From Datura wrightii (taxonomy: Eukaryota > Streptophyta > Magnoliopsida > Solanales > Solanaceae): 64,000 nt of DNA. Each line of letters begins with the position of its first letter. Within the stretch, counting starts at the first letter, position 1. Below the pieces are notes generated by a model that saw nothing but the letters and a program-made list of their open reading frames with translations, was not told the DNA's origin and did no database searches. Below are positions 33,946-44,930 of the stretch, one piece after another. The position numbers and the translations under genes were made by a program. The DNA lies in the NCBI GenBank assembly GCA_035772735.1, contig JASDFA010000002.1, positions 34,058,501 through 34,122,500 on the forward strand, in the 5' to 3' direction.

Positions 33946-35204
33946 TCTTTGTTAAATGTGAACAGATTTCATAGAAAAAAAAGAAAAAAAAAGATTTTTT
34001 TTTTAACAACAAAATTTTTATTTTTATTTCGAGTGAAACCTATAATTCTAACCAATTTCTTGTCGTAAGATGAATTGCAAGTTAAATGGAGGATAAATAT
34101 GCAAAGGATCACAAAGGAAAATCTGAGGTATGAAAAATAATAAAAAGTGGAAAAAACAGTGAGCCAAGGCGATGGCTCCGTTTCACGGAGGAGGGCCTCC
34201 GCGTTACCCTCCGTGACACGTTGAAGGTAATTCTGGAATTTTTAATAATTCCAGAACACCTGCGCGATGGCTCCGTGTCATGGAGGGCATGCTCCGCGTT
34301 ACCCTCCGTGACACGTTGAGGTGTATATCGCGACGGGTCACACCGGGTCGCCGGGTGACCCGCGCGAAATTTCCTTTTTTTAACCCCGACTTCCCCTCAT
34401 TTTTCCTCATTTTTCATATCCCCCGCGACCAACATCCCAAAAACCCCTTCCCCCTCAACGTGACACGGACCTAGGCACATAATTTCATCAAGTTTCCGTC
34501 ATTTCATCGAATTCAAGGTATGTTCTTCAACTCTATCTTAATTCTTGTCGAATTTTTTGCGATGTTGAACATGTGATATGAGCAAAACTTGCCCTAAGTA
34601 GAAATTAAGCTTAAATTCAATTGAATTATTGTTGATTGACGTTCAGAGTATCATTGTGATTGCTTGAACTCGATAATTCCATAGCTTAATCGAATTTTTG
34701 ATAAAATCATAGCTAGGGCTTGACTTTGAGTTTTAAATGGAAAAATTGAGTTGAACTATTGAAATTCTTGTTGGGTTGTGTATGTTGGGTGAGATGAGTC
34801 GGTTGTGCTAACTGTTAATATGCTTAAAGACCGATGGATTTTCGAGTTAAGGAAATTGTGGAAATTGCAAGAAATGGGTGAATTGTATGGGATCGTGTAG
34901 TTAAATTTTTCTTTTGTTTCTCCTTGCTAAGTGCTATGGGATAAAATGTTATCGATGGTAATGATTGTGGTTAGCTGTACAAAGTCTGAGTAGTACATAG
35001 AATATATACCGTCGAATTCTCTGAATGCACTAAGCATATTTGTTATGTTTTGTTGTTTGTTTGTGGAAATAAGTACGATCTTGCCGTAATGTTGTGATTT
35101 TGGCTAAAGACTAAGTGTGGGGTAGCCTAACTTAACCCAACCTTAGTTGAAGCTAATTTTAATTTGAATGACATTGGGACTGTCTGTTTCGTTTGACAGG
35201 AACA
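33946..35204 (+). other. Non-coding spacer between ORF1 and ORF2 of element D
   Basis: A 1.26-kb stretch without a credible ORF. It has a poly-A/T block at 33960-34030 and two copies of a GC-rich palindromic block at about 34165-34235 and 34260-34320 (gatggctccgtgtca, ctccgcgttaccctccgtgacacgttga). These blocks repeat words found in the LTRs of D and A. A pyrimidine-rich tttcgtttgacag lies just before ORF2 and could be a splice acceptor. Confidence 0.6.
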
Positions 35205-36411
35205 ATGGCAAGCAGACAAGACAAGGGAAAAGGCGCATCAACATCCAGCGCCGGAAGAAAGAGAATCAAACTGGGCACAGCAGTCCCAGCAACACCAGCA
35301 GTTCCACGCGGCCAATGCCATCAATACGGAACCAGATGGGTGACAGAGGAGGGGAAGAAATGGTACGTGAAGCACAAGGAAAGCAAATACTTCCCCGAGG
35401 AACACATAGCAAGGGAACCGTTTGCACAGGAGTTCCCTAGGATTGTCCAAAGGATCGAGGCAGCCGGGATGAATTTTATCTTTGAAGAGCCCAAGGAATG
35501 CAACTTGCACTTGATTCGGGAATTCTATGCCAACTGGAACCCGACTCTCAGAAGTCACACCATCAAAATAAGGGGGCAAATAGTCACTTTGAGCCCTACC
35601 ACCCTAATGCTATCCTAGGGGCGCGGGACACAGACGCCCATGTGCTTCGACAGCTGAATATCACTCCACCATATGCAGACATCAGACGCACTTTGTGTGG
35701 AACCGGATCGACAGCTCGGTGGAGCAGGCATAAGGAGAGGGGCTACCATCAGAACTTGCCCTACTCACAGATGAACAGGGAAGCCAGGATATGGCTTAAG
35801 ATTGCGTGTTCCTGCCTAATCCCAGGGGTGCATATGATGGATGTAACCCGGGATCGTGTATGCTTGGTATACGCGCAGATGAAAGTGCTGGAATCAATGT
35901 GGGGACGGTGATTATCTCCGCCATGAAGAGAGCCCGGTTGCATCAAGGGCACAGGTACAGGTTTGGTGGATTAATCACCACATTCCTGAGGGGCCTGGAT
36001 ATTGAGGAAGAGGCCCTTGACTACATCCCGCAGATAGAGCAGCGGGCCTTAGATGTCACCAAAACTAAGGCACCTGACACCACCCACGGGCTAGTTCTTA
36101 CACTAGCCGAGCGACATGCTCGAGATGATCAGTACATGGCTCGCATGTACGGGATGCAGATGCTCCAGCTGCGAATAGGCGGGAGGCCGGCAACAGAAAA
36201 GGAGCTGTGGAAGCTCGAGCTAGATTACCCTTTTGGCGAAAATGCCAGGGCTCTATGCCGAGTGGCGCCAGCTTTTGTGGAGCCCATGGATGATGATGTC
36301 CCCACAAATGAGGAGACACATCGTGAGGACTCCGATGATGACGATGGGGGTGATTCAGACATGGGAGAGGAGGCAGCAACACCTGATGAAGAAGTGGAGT
36401 ATTTTGATTGA
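35205..36411 (+). pseudogene. ORF2 of element D: putative plant transposon protein, frameshifted
   Basis: Read in three frames in sequence: 35205-35604, about 35606-35885, and about 35887-36411; two single-base losses separate them (at about 35605 after LSPTTL, and about 35886 after VYAQMK). Allowing for these, the product would be about 400 residues: a basic low-complexity N-terminus (MASRQDKGKGASTSSAGRKR), then the conserved part with FYANWNPT, QIVTLSPTTL, QLNITPPYADIRRTLCG and NVGTVIISAMKRAR, and a very acidic C-terminus (EDSDDDDGGDSD). This layout matches the 'putative plant transposon protein' domain common in Solanaceae proteins, from memory. It lies where Athila elements carry an env-like ORF. 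The function is unknown. Confidence 0.7.
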
Positions 36412-38205
36412 TCAGGGAGTTTCACCACCTACTCTTGTGCTATGCTAATTTTTGTGAACACTGGGGACAATGTCGATTTAAGTGTGGGGTAGGAGTAGTT
36501 AGGTGTTGGTTGCTGTTGTTTTTGATGTATGTTTCTGTTCTATTGTTGTGCCTGTGGAAAAATGGTGACCCTGTGATTGTGATGTTTATGTTGTGTATTG
36601 TAATTAATGTGAAGCTGTTATGTGCTGCTGAATGTGCTAGCTGGTTTTGTACATATTTTTGTTTTATCGAAATGATCGATATTTTTAAATTTTTTTTTTC
36701 AATTTTTGGGTTTTCTCGGCATTTGTTTTTGGTTCTTTTACCGAGAATGGTCCCATTGAACCGAAGTCTTAGTTAGTGATCGTTCCCTATGATGGATGGA
36801 TGACGACCGTCTTAAGGGAAATGTAGTCGTTAGGAGTAGATTTTTTTCCATTTATTTTGCAGTTTTTTTCTTTTTTTGTGGGTTGCATCCCAAAACCGGT
36901 AGTTACTTTATGGTTGCGGAATTCTGGTTGCGTGTTGTACATGAGATGTGAAATGCAAAGGTGATTCATATGAAAGCATGCAACTTTGTTAATATGTTGA
37001 GATACCTAGGCCATAGAGTCGATTCAGTGTGATTGAGGCTTAATGTTTGAATTCTTGTAATTAGCTGATTGAAGAGTCTGTGAATGCGTCTTGAATTGAG
37101 CATGTGCAATGAGTGTATGGTGAGGTTTTGTTTATTCCATGCTATTATGGAATGTCTAGAACTTTCTTGGTGTGTGCACAAAACGAAATGAAGGATGTGT
37201 ATTGTAGGAAAGGATGTAGGCATTTCTTTGTTTTAACCGAAAGTTTCTCTTTTTCATTATCGTACCCCCCTTGAATGTACACCCTAGTTAGCCCGTTGAG
37301 CCTTTAGCCTATTATTTTTCTTTTGTAAAAAATGTGTAAACTGAGCTTAACCCTTTCTTTTCATTATCCGTGAATTTGATCCGAAACTCTTAAGCGCTTA
37401 AGAAGAGAAAATAATTTTTCCAAAGTGTCAAAGGGTGAGAATGGTGAAAAGAAAAGAAAAGCAGAGTGATGAAATGAAAGAAAAGGTTGAAGGTGCACTC
37501 GTTATAAATTAAATATAATGAAGATGTATGAATAATCTTTGTTATTGAGTCAAGTGTGCTTAAAGATATGGGTCAAAATAAAGACAGACTTCAAGAATGG
37601 GTGGATGAAGGAAGAAACAATGCCCATGAGTTTGATGGGATGTACGAAAAAGCGCTTAAGGATGCTAGTGGCTATTATTGGCTAGCCCAATATTTACTAG
37701 TTCCGTAGCTTATATTACAACCTATTAAGTCCTACGTGATCTTACATTACACTTCCTTATATTAGTGGAGTAATACACTAAGGGCAAGCCTATGGTTCAT
37801 GACATGATGCATGTGAATTCTTTTGGGAGAGAGAGTGAAATTGTGTTTATATGCCCCTGCATGTAATCTTTTGAGTTCATGTGATTACAAAAAAGGGGAA
37901 AATTCTCTTGTGTTGTGAGGTCACATGCTTGATGAGAGATTAAATTTCGTGTCGGATATCTTGATCAGCTGATTTGCATGAGTTTGCCAATATCAAGAGT
38001 CGATTCTTGAGTCTAGGAGGTCTTAATGTGTTGAAGGTCATTGTATTGATAGGACCATGCATGTTTTCTTGATGATTTGTTGTATTAAATAATCGGTATG
38101 ACCGTAGCTTGAATTGTTGAACCAAAGTAGCCAGGATAGGGTGTAAAGTACATGAGGTGTAAGATTGTTGTTCAGGGACGAACAAGGATTTAAGTGTGGG
38201 GTAAG
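36412..38205 (+). other. 3' untranslated region of element D with purine tract
   Basis: About 1.8 kb without a gene. It contains T-rich runs and, near 37266-37320, an accctagttagcccgttgagcc block of a kind I associate with the region before the 3' LTR in Athila-type elements. It ends with gtgtggggtaag (38194-38205), the polypurine tract immediately before the 3' LTR. Confidence 0.65.
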
Positions 38206-39588
38206 TGATCTTGGGCAAATTTATATGCCCAAGTGATACTCAAATGTGTCATTTTAGCCTTGTTTATGTATTGATGTTTATACATTCTCATGTGATTGAC
38301 AATAAAATGTGAATTTATACTAACCAACATGATTAGCGTTGTTTTGCAGGTGAAATACAATTTTGGGAAGCTAAAATGTGTGTTGGGAGAGATCGGGGTT
38401 GGACTCGGATGCGAGCAAGGGAAAAAGCACTTGAAGGCACAAATTAAAGGGGCTCCGCGATGGAGCCGTGTCACACTGCCATCGCGGATGCCTTCTGCCT
38501 GGATATGAAATTTTTGCCTAATTCCAGTGAAGGTGCGCGTTGGGGCTGTGGCACGTTGGGACTTAATACCTGGACAACCAAATTCCAGTAAGGGTCCACG
38601 TCAGTGGCGTGTCACGGAGGCAGTGCTCCGCGATGCACTCCGTGACACGTTGCTTGTTATTCCGGAAAAAATTCCCACCAGTATAAATATAACACTTAGG
38701 TTCATTTTTAATAATTCTGACTTGGTGGAGTAAGAACGTGGGTTACAGGTAGTTGAGGGGACGGAAATCTCAGGGTTTTTCTCTATCTCCTTCTTCTTTA
38801 TTTCAATTGCTTGTATGTTCAACACTCATTTAACGATGTTTAATCCACAAATGAGTGGCTAAATCCTCTTCTTGCTGAGGTTACGAACAATTGTATTGAA
38901 ATGTAATTATTGATCAATTGGGTTGTCATCTTTTCTTCCATGGTTGTTCTATTGATTCTTGTTCTTACTACATTAATGTGTGGCCAACGTTAATGTACAT
39001 CTAAAAAGTCCGGTTTCACTCGAGAGAGCAAGAAATTGGAAAGTTGTGAATTAATAGGATATGATCTTTTCTTAGTTTGGGAAAATTGAGAATTAATTTA
39101 CCTTCAGGATAGAAATATACCTGAAAGTCGTATTAGTCAATTAAGGAATCGGTTTTGTATGGCTAGAACATGAATTTCGTTTTATCATAGAAATGTAGGT
39201 GGACGGTTCATGATTCTTAAGTTGGGTTAAATACGAGAGTTTAATCCATTGGCAATAATTCTTGACTAGAAACCGGAGGAAAGATTAACCAAAGTGTATC
39301 GTTAATTTGTTTCTATACATGTTCGTTTTAACCTCAGCATGCTCAAATTCATAGTTCAGACTCAAATTATATAATTGTTTTAGACTTAATATAAAATTAG
39401 AAACCAAAATATTAAACTTTTCTTTACACTGTTGTCTGCATTTTTAGAGTAAAGTATAGTGACACTTGAGTAGATTGTTACCCTCGCCCAGTACCTGTGG
39501 GATCGATACTTGGCTTACTTAAGCCACTTTACTACTTGTTCGACCACGTGCACTTGCGTGTAGCTATATACCCAAAAGCACCCGGAAA
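38206..39588 (+). repeat. 3' LTR of element D
   Basis: A 1383-bp LTR, from TGATCTTGGGC to CACCCGGAAA, followed by the duplication GCTTC. The last bases differ from the 5' LTR (GGACA there, GGAAA here), so the terminal CA has mutated to AA. The 33-bp difference in length from the 5' LTR is one indel within the 'cacgttgggac' region. Confidence 0.88.
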
Positions 39589-39661
39589 GCTTCCTTCTTC
39601 AGGGAATTTTTAGCCAGGTATGTGGGAATTCAACAAGGGAATAGTTCTTCCCTTGTGTCCC
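39589..39661 (+). repeat. 3' LTR of element C, middle piece
   Basis: A short piece (cttccttcttcagggaattttt through ttcttcccttgtgtccc) that matches 23970-24045 of the 5' LTR. It is bounded by the duplications of element D (left, GCTTC) and of the solo LTR-B (right, GTCCC). Confidence 0.85.
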
Positions 39662-42217
39662 TATTATACCCCAAGAACTCAAGAATCAGACCCGGAAGTG
39701 AATCAGGAGAAAAATAGAAAAATATTGCAACAGTTGCAGAACAGGTCACTTAACGACTCGTGAGGAGGCCTAACGAGTCGTCAAGTGACTCGTGGGGAAG
39801 GACTGAGATGATGAAGGACTCAAGGTCCTCACGGGTGATGTAACGACTCATGATCAGTCACCACGAGTCATCATGTCAATCATGGGGAGGTCCTAGAGAA
39901 AGATGGTAAAACTTATCCAGTGTACTTAACGGATGGTACCAAACGAGTCATCGTCAGTCCTAACGACCCATTAGGAGGGCTGTTACCAAGCCAGTTGAAT
40001 TTACATGAAGGATGAGGCAGTGTATTTGACTGGTGAATCAACGGATCGTGTGCCCTAGTAACGAGTCGTCAAGTCGTCCGTTAGGACCCCCTGACAGTTA
40101 TTTTCAGCGATTTCAGTAAGCTTTTCCGTAATTCCTAAGTTCTAAGGGCCTATACTACGTCGTTTTAAGCACGTAATAGAGGGTTTTAGGTAGAGAAAAA
40201 CCCATCTTAGGCCATTTCTTCATGCATGCAAGGTTGAAGGTTTGAAAGGAAGAAATTGAGGAGAATTTCAAGGTTTTCAAGGGAAATCTCAGCTGGGTAA
40301 TTAGGAGGAGTTAAGATTCTTCAATCCAAGTATATAAGACTATGAGTGGGTGCTTTATTTCACACCCACGGCCATTCCCTATCAAATTTGTGATTAGTTT
40401 GTGGTGATCAAGTATGGGTCTTCATTTAATTGCATGATTCTTACATTTCTTCTCATGGGTATGATTAAATTGAGTTGTTATTGGTGATTTACTACGCTTG
40501 GATGGATTCTATCTTAATTTATTTTACAAAATTATTTTTCCTAAAATTGAATCTAAAACGTCCATGTGTGGGTAGTTCATACTAGAACGTGATGATGATT
40601 GAGTAGATGATGAAATGCATGTTTTCAACCTTACCCATGATTTCTATGATGTTTTCAAAGAAGATTAAATAGACCCATGTATGGTGAAGCTTTGGGTAGT
40701 GCCCAATGTTGAGTATGAATGACGATTTTCTCTTGAATTGATTTTATTACTTGTTTTGGGGTGAAACCTCCCAAATTATAATGTTTTCAAATGAATTGTA
40801 TGAGTTCAAGCATGATAAGGTTTTGGGAAAAACCCTTATATTGATGATGATGAAGTGATATTCCTAAAGTAGGCTTACCACATGATTTTGGAGCAAAGTC
40901 TCCCATTATTCTTTGAGCTTGTGGTATGTGTCATAGTAAAGCTTCTCATATGCATGAATTCATAATTGAGGTGTATGCTGGTGTTAAGCTTCATTTCACA
41001 TGATGTTGAGCCTAAGCATGATTCTGTTCTAAGCTTTGTCGAGACGACATTGTTGAGCTTCATATTTATATGATGTCTAGTGTATGCATGATTTCATAAT
41101 GAGCTTTGTCAATAGACAATGTTAAGCTTTGTTTCACACGATGTTGACCTTATGCATGATTTCATGTTGAGATTCGTCACTAGACGATGTTGAACTTCGT
41201 ATTTATACGATGAAGAGCATTTCATGTTTTGGGAGAAGAGTCTAGCACCGAGCGGGCTAGGGTCGACTACCCTATGCCCCAGAACTACGCACCAACGTAG
41301 GTTGATTCTATGATATTATTGGGACCTCCCTTGTGAGCTATCCCCGACACGATTGGACTTTCAACTTGATATCGATATCATGGTAGCGTCCCCAATCCTG
41401 ACAAGGTTTTGGATGGCTCTACGCACTTGAGTATAATAGTCGGGACCATGTAAGCTCTATCATGGTATGTCGGTTAAGTGACGAGTCTCCCACTGTCTAT
41501 ATCATTCGAGTTGTATATCCATCACTCGTGATGATTATCTTATGCATGCATGTTTAAGAAGCAAGGTTTGACTCACTGTTCAGCTTTTTTTATAAATGTT
41601 ATGATTTAGCTTTGAGTCATTCGATTTAGTCATAATGTTCTAAAGTCATGTATGATCATGTATAAAATAAGAATGAATTCATAATGAATGCTAGTGATCT
41701 TTTTCTTATCTTTAAAGTCTATCATATATGTATGACTTGTTTTAAAGACTATTATTGTCGTAGCGGTTTTACTTACCTTGCATACTCGGTATATTCCACG
41801 TACTGACCGCATACTTTCTATGCTGCATCATGTCATGATGCAGGATTCGGTTCTCAGGTTTAGCCCCGTTCGTAGCCGCTATCAGAGCTAGCACCTGCTT
41901 GTTTGGTGAGTCCTCGTCTTTCGAGGACTAGACTTTCAGTTATCTTGAGCGTATTTTCAGTTTTAGTATTTCTGAGCTAGTTGGGGGTGTTGTCCCATCA
42001 ACTCGTCCAGATTAAAGGCTTATCAGACTTAGACATGTATTCAACTTCAGATGTTCATTCTATTGTTATGTTAAGTTAGACTTCCGTTGGGTTTATATTA
42101 TGTTGCGTTCATGCTTATTGAAGGAGTTAGTGAATGCTTATGCCACAGGTTGACTTGGGGTCTCTTGGGGTCCCTTATCCCGTGTCTACGATTCGGGTCT
42201 CCTCTCGGGTCGTGACA
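39662..42217 (+). mobile_element. Solo LTR-B nested in the 3' LTR of element C
   Basis: A 2556-bp LTR starting TATTATACCCCAAGAAC and ending GGGTCGTGACA, with a perfect 5-bp duplication GTCCC (39657-39661 and 42218-42222). The start is TA instead of TG. U3 words (taacgactcgtg, aacgagtcgtc, acgacccatt) fill 39740-40080 and cctatactacgtcgtttta follows. Its mid-part (41220-41480) matches the antisense copies at 56500-56760. It has no internal region. Confidence 0.9.
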
Positions 42218-43813
42218 GTCCCCAAAAGTCTTCCCTGTCTTCTCTATCAGTTCTAACCCTGAAACATTTTAGTGTGAAGAAATTACTTATCAGACTTTAT
42301 TTAATTCATGTGGATCATTGTTTACATTAATTGTAGATATTTTTCCAACAGGTTGTGACTATATTATTACTTGTTCATGTAAAGTGAAATCTAGCCAGAG
42401 TCCTTGAATGTGGAAAGACTAGAATCTTGCAATAGTGATTAAATATCGGAATTTTCTTGATTCTATCATTGTTGGGGATTCCCATAATGTTAGTTGTATT
42501 GAAATCTCAGTCAGATTATTGTCAGTTCAGTTTCACTCAAAATGTTAGAATATTCAGTGTTAGTCAGAAATGTCAGCTGATTAGTTTGACTATAGAAATT
42601 CTCAAGGTGTCAGTAGTGCCTCCGAGTTATCAGAATCAGACTCAGTATTAGTTTAGTGGTTCTTTAGGCGGTCATGACAATTTCAAATGAGAAGCTCTAA
42701 CCAGCCTTAAGACCCCAGCTTCATATTTCAGTTTGTTCTTTAGATGGTTACGACGCTTCCAAATAAGCAGCTCTAACCAGTCTTACAACCCAATTATAGA
42801 ATTCGGTCCGATAAGACTCTTAGGGTGCTTCCATATAGGTATTTCTGATTAGTCTTGGACCCCCAGTTTTGAGTTATCAGCTTAGTAGTCAGTTTAGGAC
42901 TATCCAGTGGGAGTAGGCCTTAGCACCGAGGGATCGGGGTTCCAACGCACCCAGGTTCCCAGAACTACGTTGCCACTGTAGGATATATTTATATTGGCCT
43001 CATGACCCTAGACCTATGATCACCTAGTTCATGCCTTTATACCGTGGAAAGATATATTGGGTCCTATCGGTGGGGTGTATACATCGAACTCCACATCTAG
43101 CTCACGTGGTTATATGTTGATTATAGACTCTCTATACTAGTCAACTCAGTTCAGTCTCAAATTAGTCAGTTCAGATCAGTTCAGTGCAGTACTTCAGATT
43201 AGTATCTCAGATTTAGGGCATGTCCTTGAACATCAGACAGGGTCATTTAGACCATTTCAGATTATTACAGTTATTCAGTTTCAACAGTTTCAGTTGGTCA
43301 TTGCATGTCTTTTCAGTTCAGCATTTTTTTATTCCTTGTGTATGGTTTCTTTAATTTACTCAGTACATTCAAAGTACTGATACATACCTTTTATGCTATA
43401 TCCTTTTATGATACAGCTACAGGATCTCAGCATCAGCCTGGTTAGCAGATCGATTTCAGAAGATTCCAGCAGCATTATTGGTGAGTCGTCATTTTCTGAG
43501 GACGATACTTACTTCCTTCAGTTATCTTTCTTTTATTTAGATTTAGAGTTAGCTGGGGACCTGTCCCAGCAACTCTTCAGTTGTAGTTGGCTTCAGACAT
43601 AGACATGATTTTAGACTTTCAGCTTTATTTCAGATGTTGTTAAACTTTATGATTCAACTTTATTTTCATAAATATTTTGTACTCTCACTTTAAATCTTCC
43701 GCCATTTATCGTTACTCAGAATGCCAGTGTTATGATAGACCATGGGTTGACTTGGGGTTGCTTATGACTCCAAGTATCGTATCTCATCCAGGGTGTAAAC
43801 TTGGGGCGTGACA
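42218..43813 (+). repeat. 3' LTR of element C, last piece
   Basis: It continues the LTR from ccccaaaagtcttccctgtc, matching 24045-25608 of the 5' LTR closely, and ends GGGGCGTGACA at 43813. Confidence 0.88.
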
Positions 43814-44930
43814 CTTCTACAAACACCTAAATCTTTCCATTGCTATTGTGCCAAGATGTTCCCATTCCCAACCATTGTCTATACATAACAATATGCCCAA
43901 GATGTTGAAATGGTTCGATTAAAGCTATAAAATTGAAATGCTTCCGTCCATTCATCATGATCACTCTTTTAAAGACTTGTTGAGTATTTACAGACCTTAT
44001 ATTCTAGGAACGCAACCTCAAACTGAGATAAAGATAGGTCCCCTAACACCACAAATAGTAGGACCTGCATAGAATAGCAAGTGAATTTGATAAGCATAAT
44101 GTTCAATAAGATGATCGACTCACCTCTCCATCTTATCAGTCGGAGCAAGTCTCGTCACTAATGCATGGAAGGAAAACAGTTTATATAACAATACAGTAAA
44201 TAAGCATAACATGTAATACAATTTAGTGAATATCAGTCTCAACCATGAAACACATAATCGTGTTAGTGCCTCGTGTGTACCCCCACTAAACCAACATTAA
44301 CAGCCCTACACAAATAAAATTGCTAGACCACAAATGATCTTTGCTAATAAATAGAACTGCTAGACCACTTCCCTAGGTCCTTCTTAATAGACAGACGGCC
44401 AAATCATAGGCCCTTGCCGACAAGACGACTATACCAACTGTGTGATACAAGAATCAGATAACCTCAAGTAAAGCATTTACATCATTTAATACAAACAACA
44501 ATATCATTTTATGAGTATCACGTAAAAACAAGTCTATAACACGTATTACAATGACAGATATCCTTAGCATCCTTCTTACAATGAAATACTAAAATGTCAT
44601 GCTCAATTTAGTTCGCATTTTACAACTCAACAATATTTTATTGCAACTGTGAGGAAGTAGAATATAGAAGTTTAGCTCAAAGTAGCATACATGACCTAGT
44701 CTTAATAAAAGCTACTACTAAGTGACACCCATTTTCTACTCCTTCTACTCATACAAGTTAAAGTTATATTAGTGTACACATTATTTCTAAAAATCTAATT
44801 ATTCCAAAGTGGTTATAATTATGTTATGTTAAGTTGTAATTTATTCATCATGAAAAAAATATTTATATTGAGGCTGTATATATATAACTTTAATACGAAT
44901 TCAAAGGGTAATGAATTACTCTTGTGGCAG
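43814..44930. other. Non-coding stretch before transporter exon 3
   Basis: About 1.1 kb with no repeat or ORF I recognise. It is moderately AT-rich and ends in ctcttgtggcag, a good splice acceptor directly before exon 3. It is most simply the remaining right part of a transporter intron, with the retroelement cluster inside that intron; a part of it could be older transposon sequence. Confidence 0.45.

Larger units (their letters stand above)
31373..39588 (+). mobile_element. Element D: Athila-like non-autonomous LTR retrotransposon with two ORFs
   Basis: An 8216-bp element with LTRs 31373-32788 and 38206-39588, perfect 5-bp duplication GCTTC (31368-31372 and 39589-39593), an Asp-tRNA-type primer site and a purine tract. 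The LTRs differ mainly by one 33-bp indel (31720-31755 region) and a handful of substitutions, so the insertion is probably recent relative to its neighbours. Internally there is one intact 315-codon ORF, the Athila/Tat-like post-pol motif and a second, frameshifted ORF. No protease, RT, RNase H or integrase is present. It would depend on proteins of another element. Confidence 0.88.
23236..43813 (+). mobile_element. Ty3/gypsy element C (chromovirus-like) with two nested insertions in its 3' LTR
   Basis: Its parts in order are: 5' LTR 23236-25608, Met-tRNA primer site 25613, decayed gag-pol to 30426, purine tract 30646-30658, and a 3' LTR starting at 30659 and ending at 43813. The 3' LTR is interrupted by element D (31373-39588) and by a solo LTR-B (39662-42217); its three pieces align in order with the 5' LTR. 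Without insertions the element is about 9.8 kb. The flanks do not match (GTCAT on the left, CTTCT on the right), so one side has been altered after insertion or the two ends come from different copies. Confidence 0.88.

Noticed and set aside
35238..36428. Minus-strand ORFs opposite element D ORF2
   Set aside because: They are frame shadows of the GC-richer ORF2 region; the forward frames carry the recognisable conserved residues.
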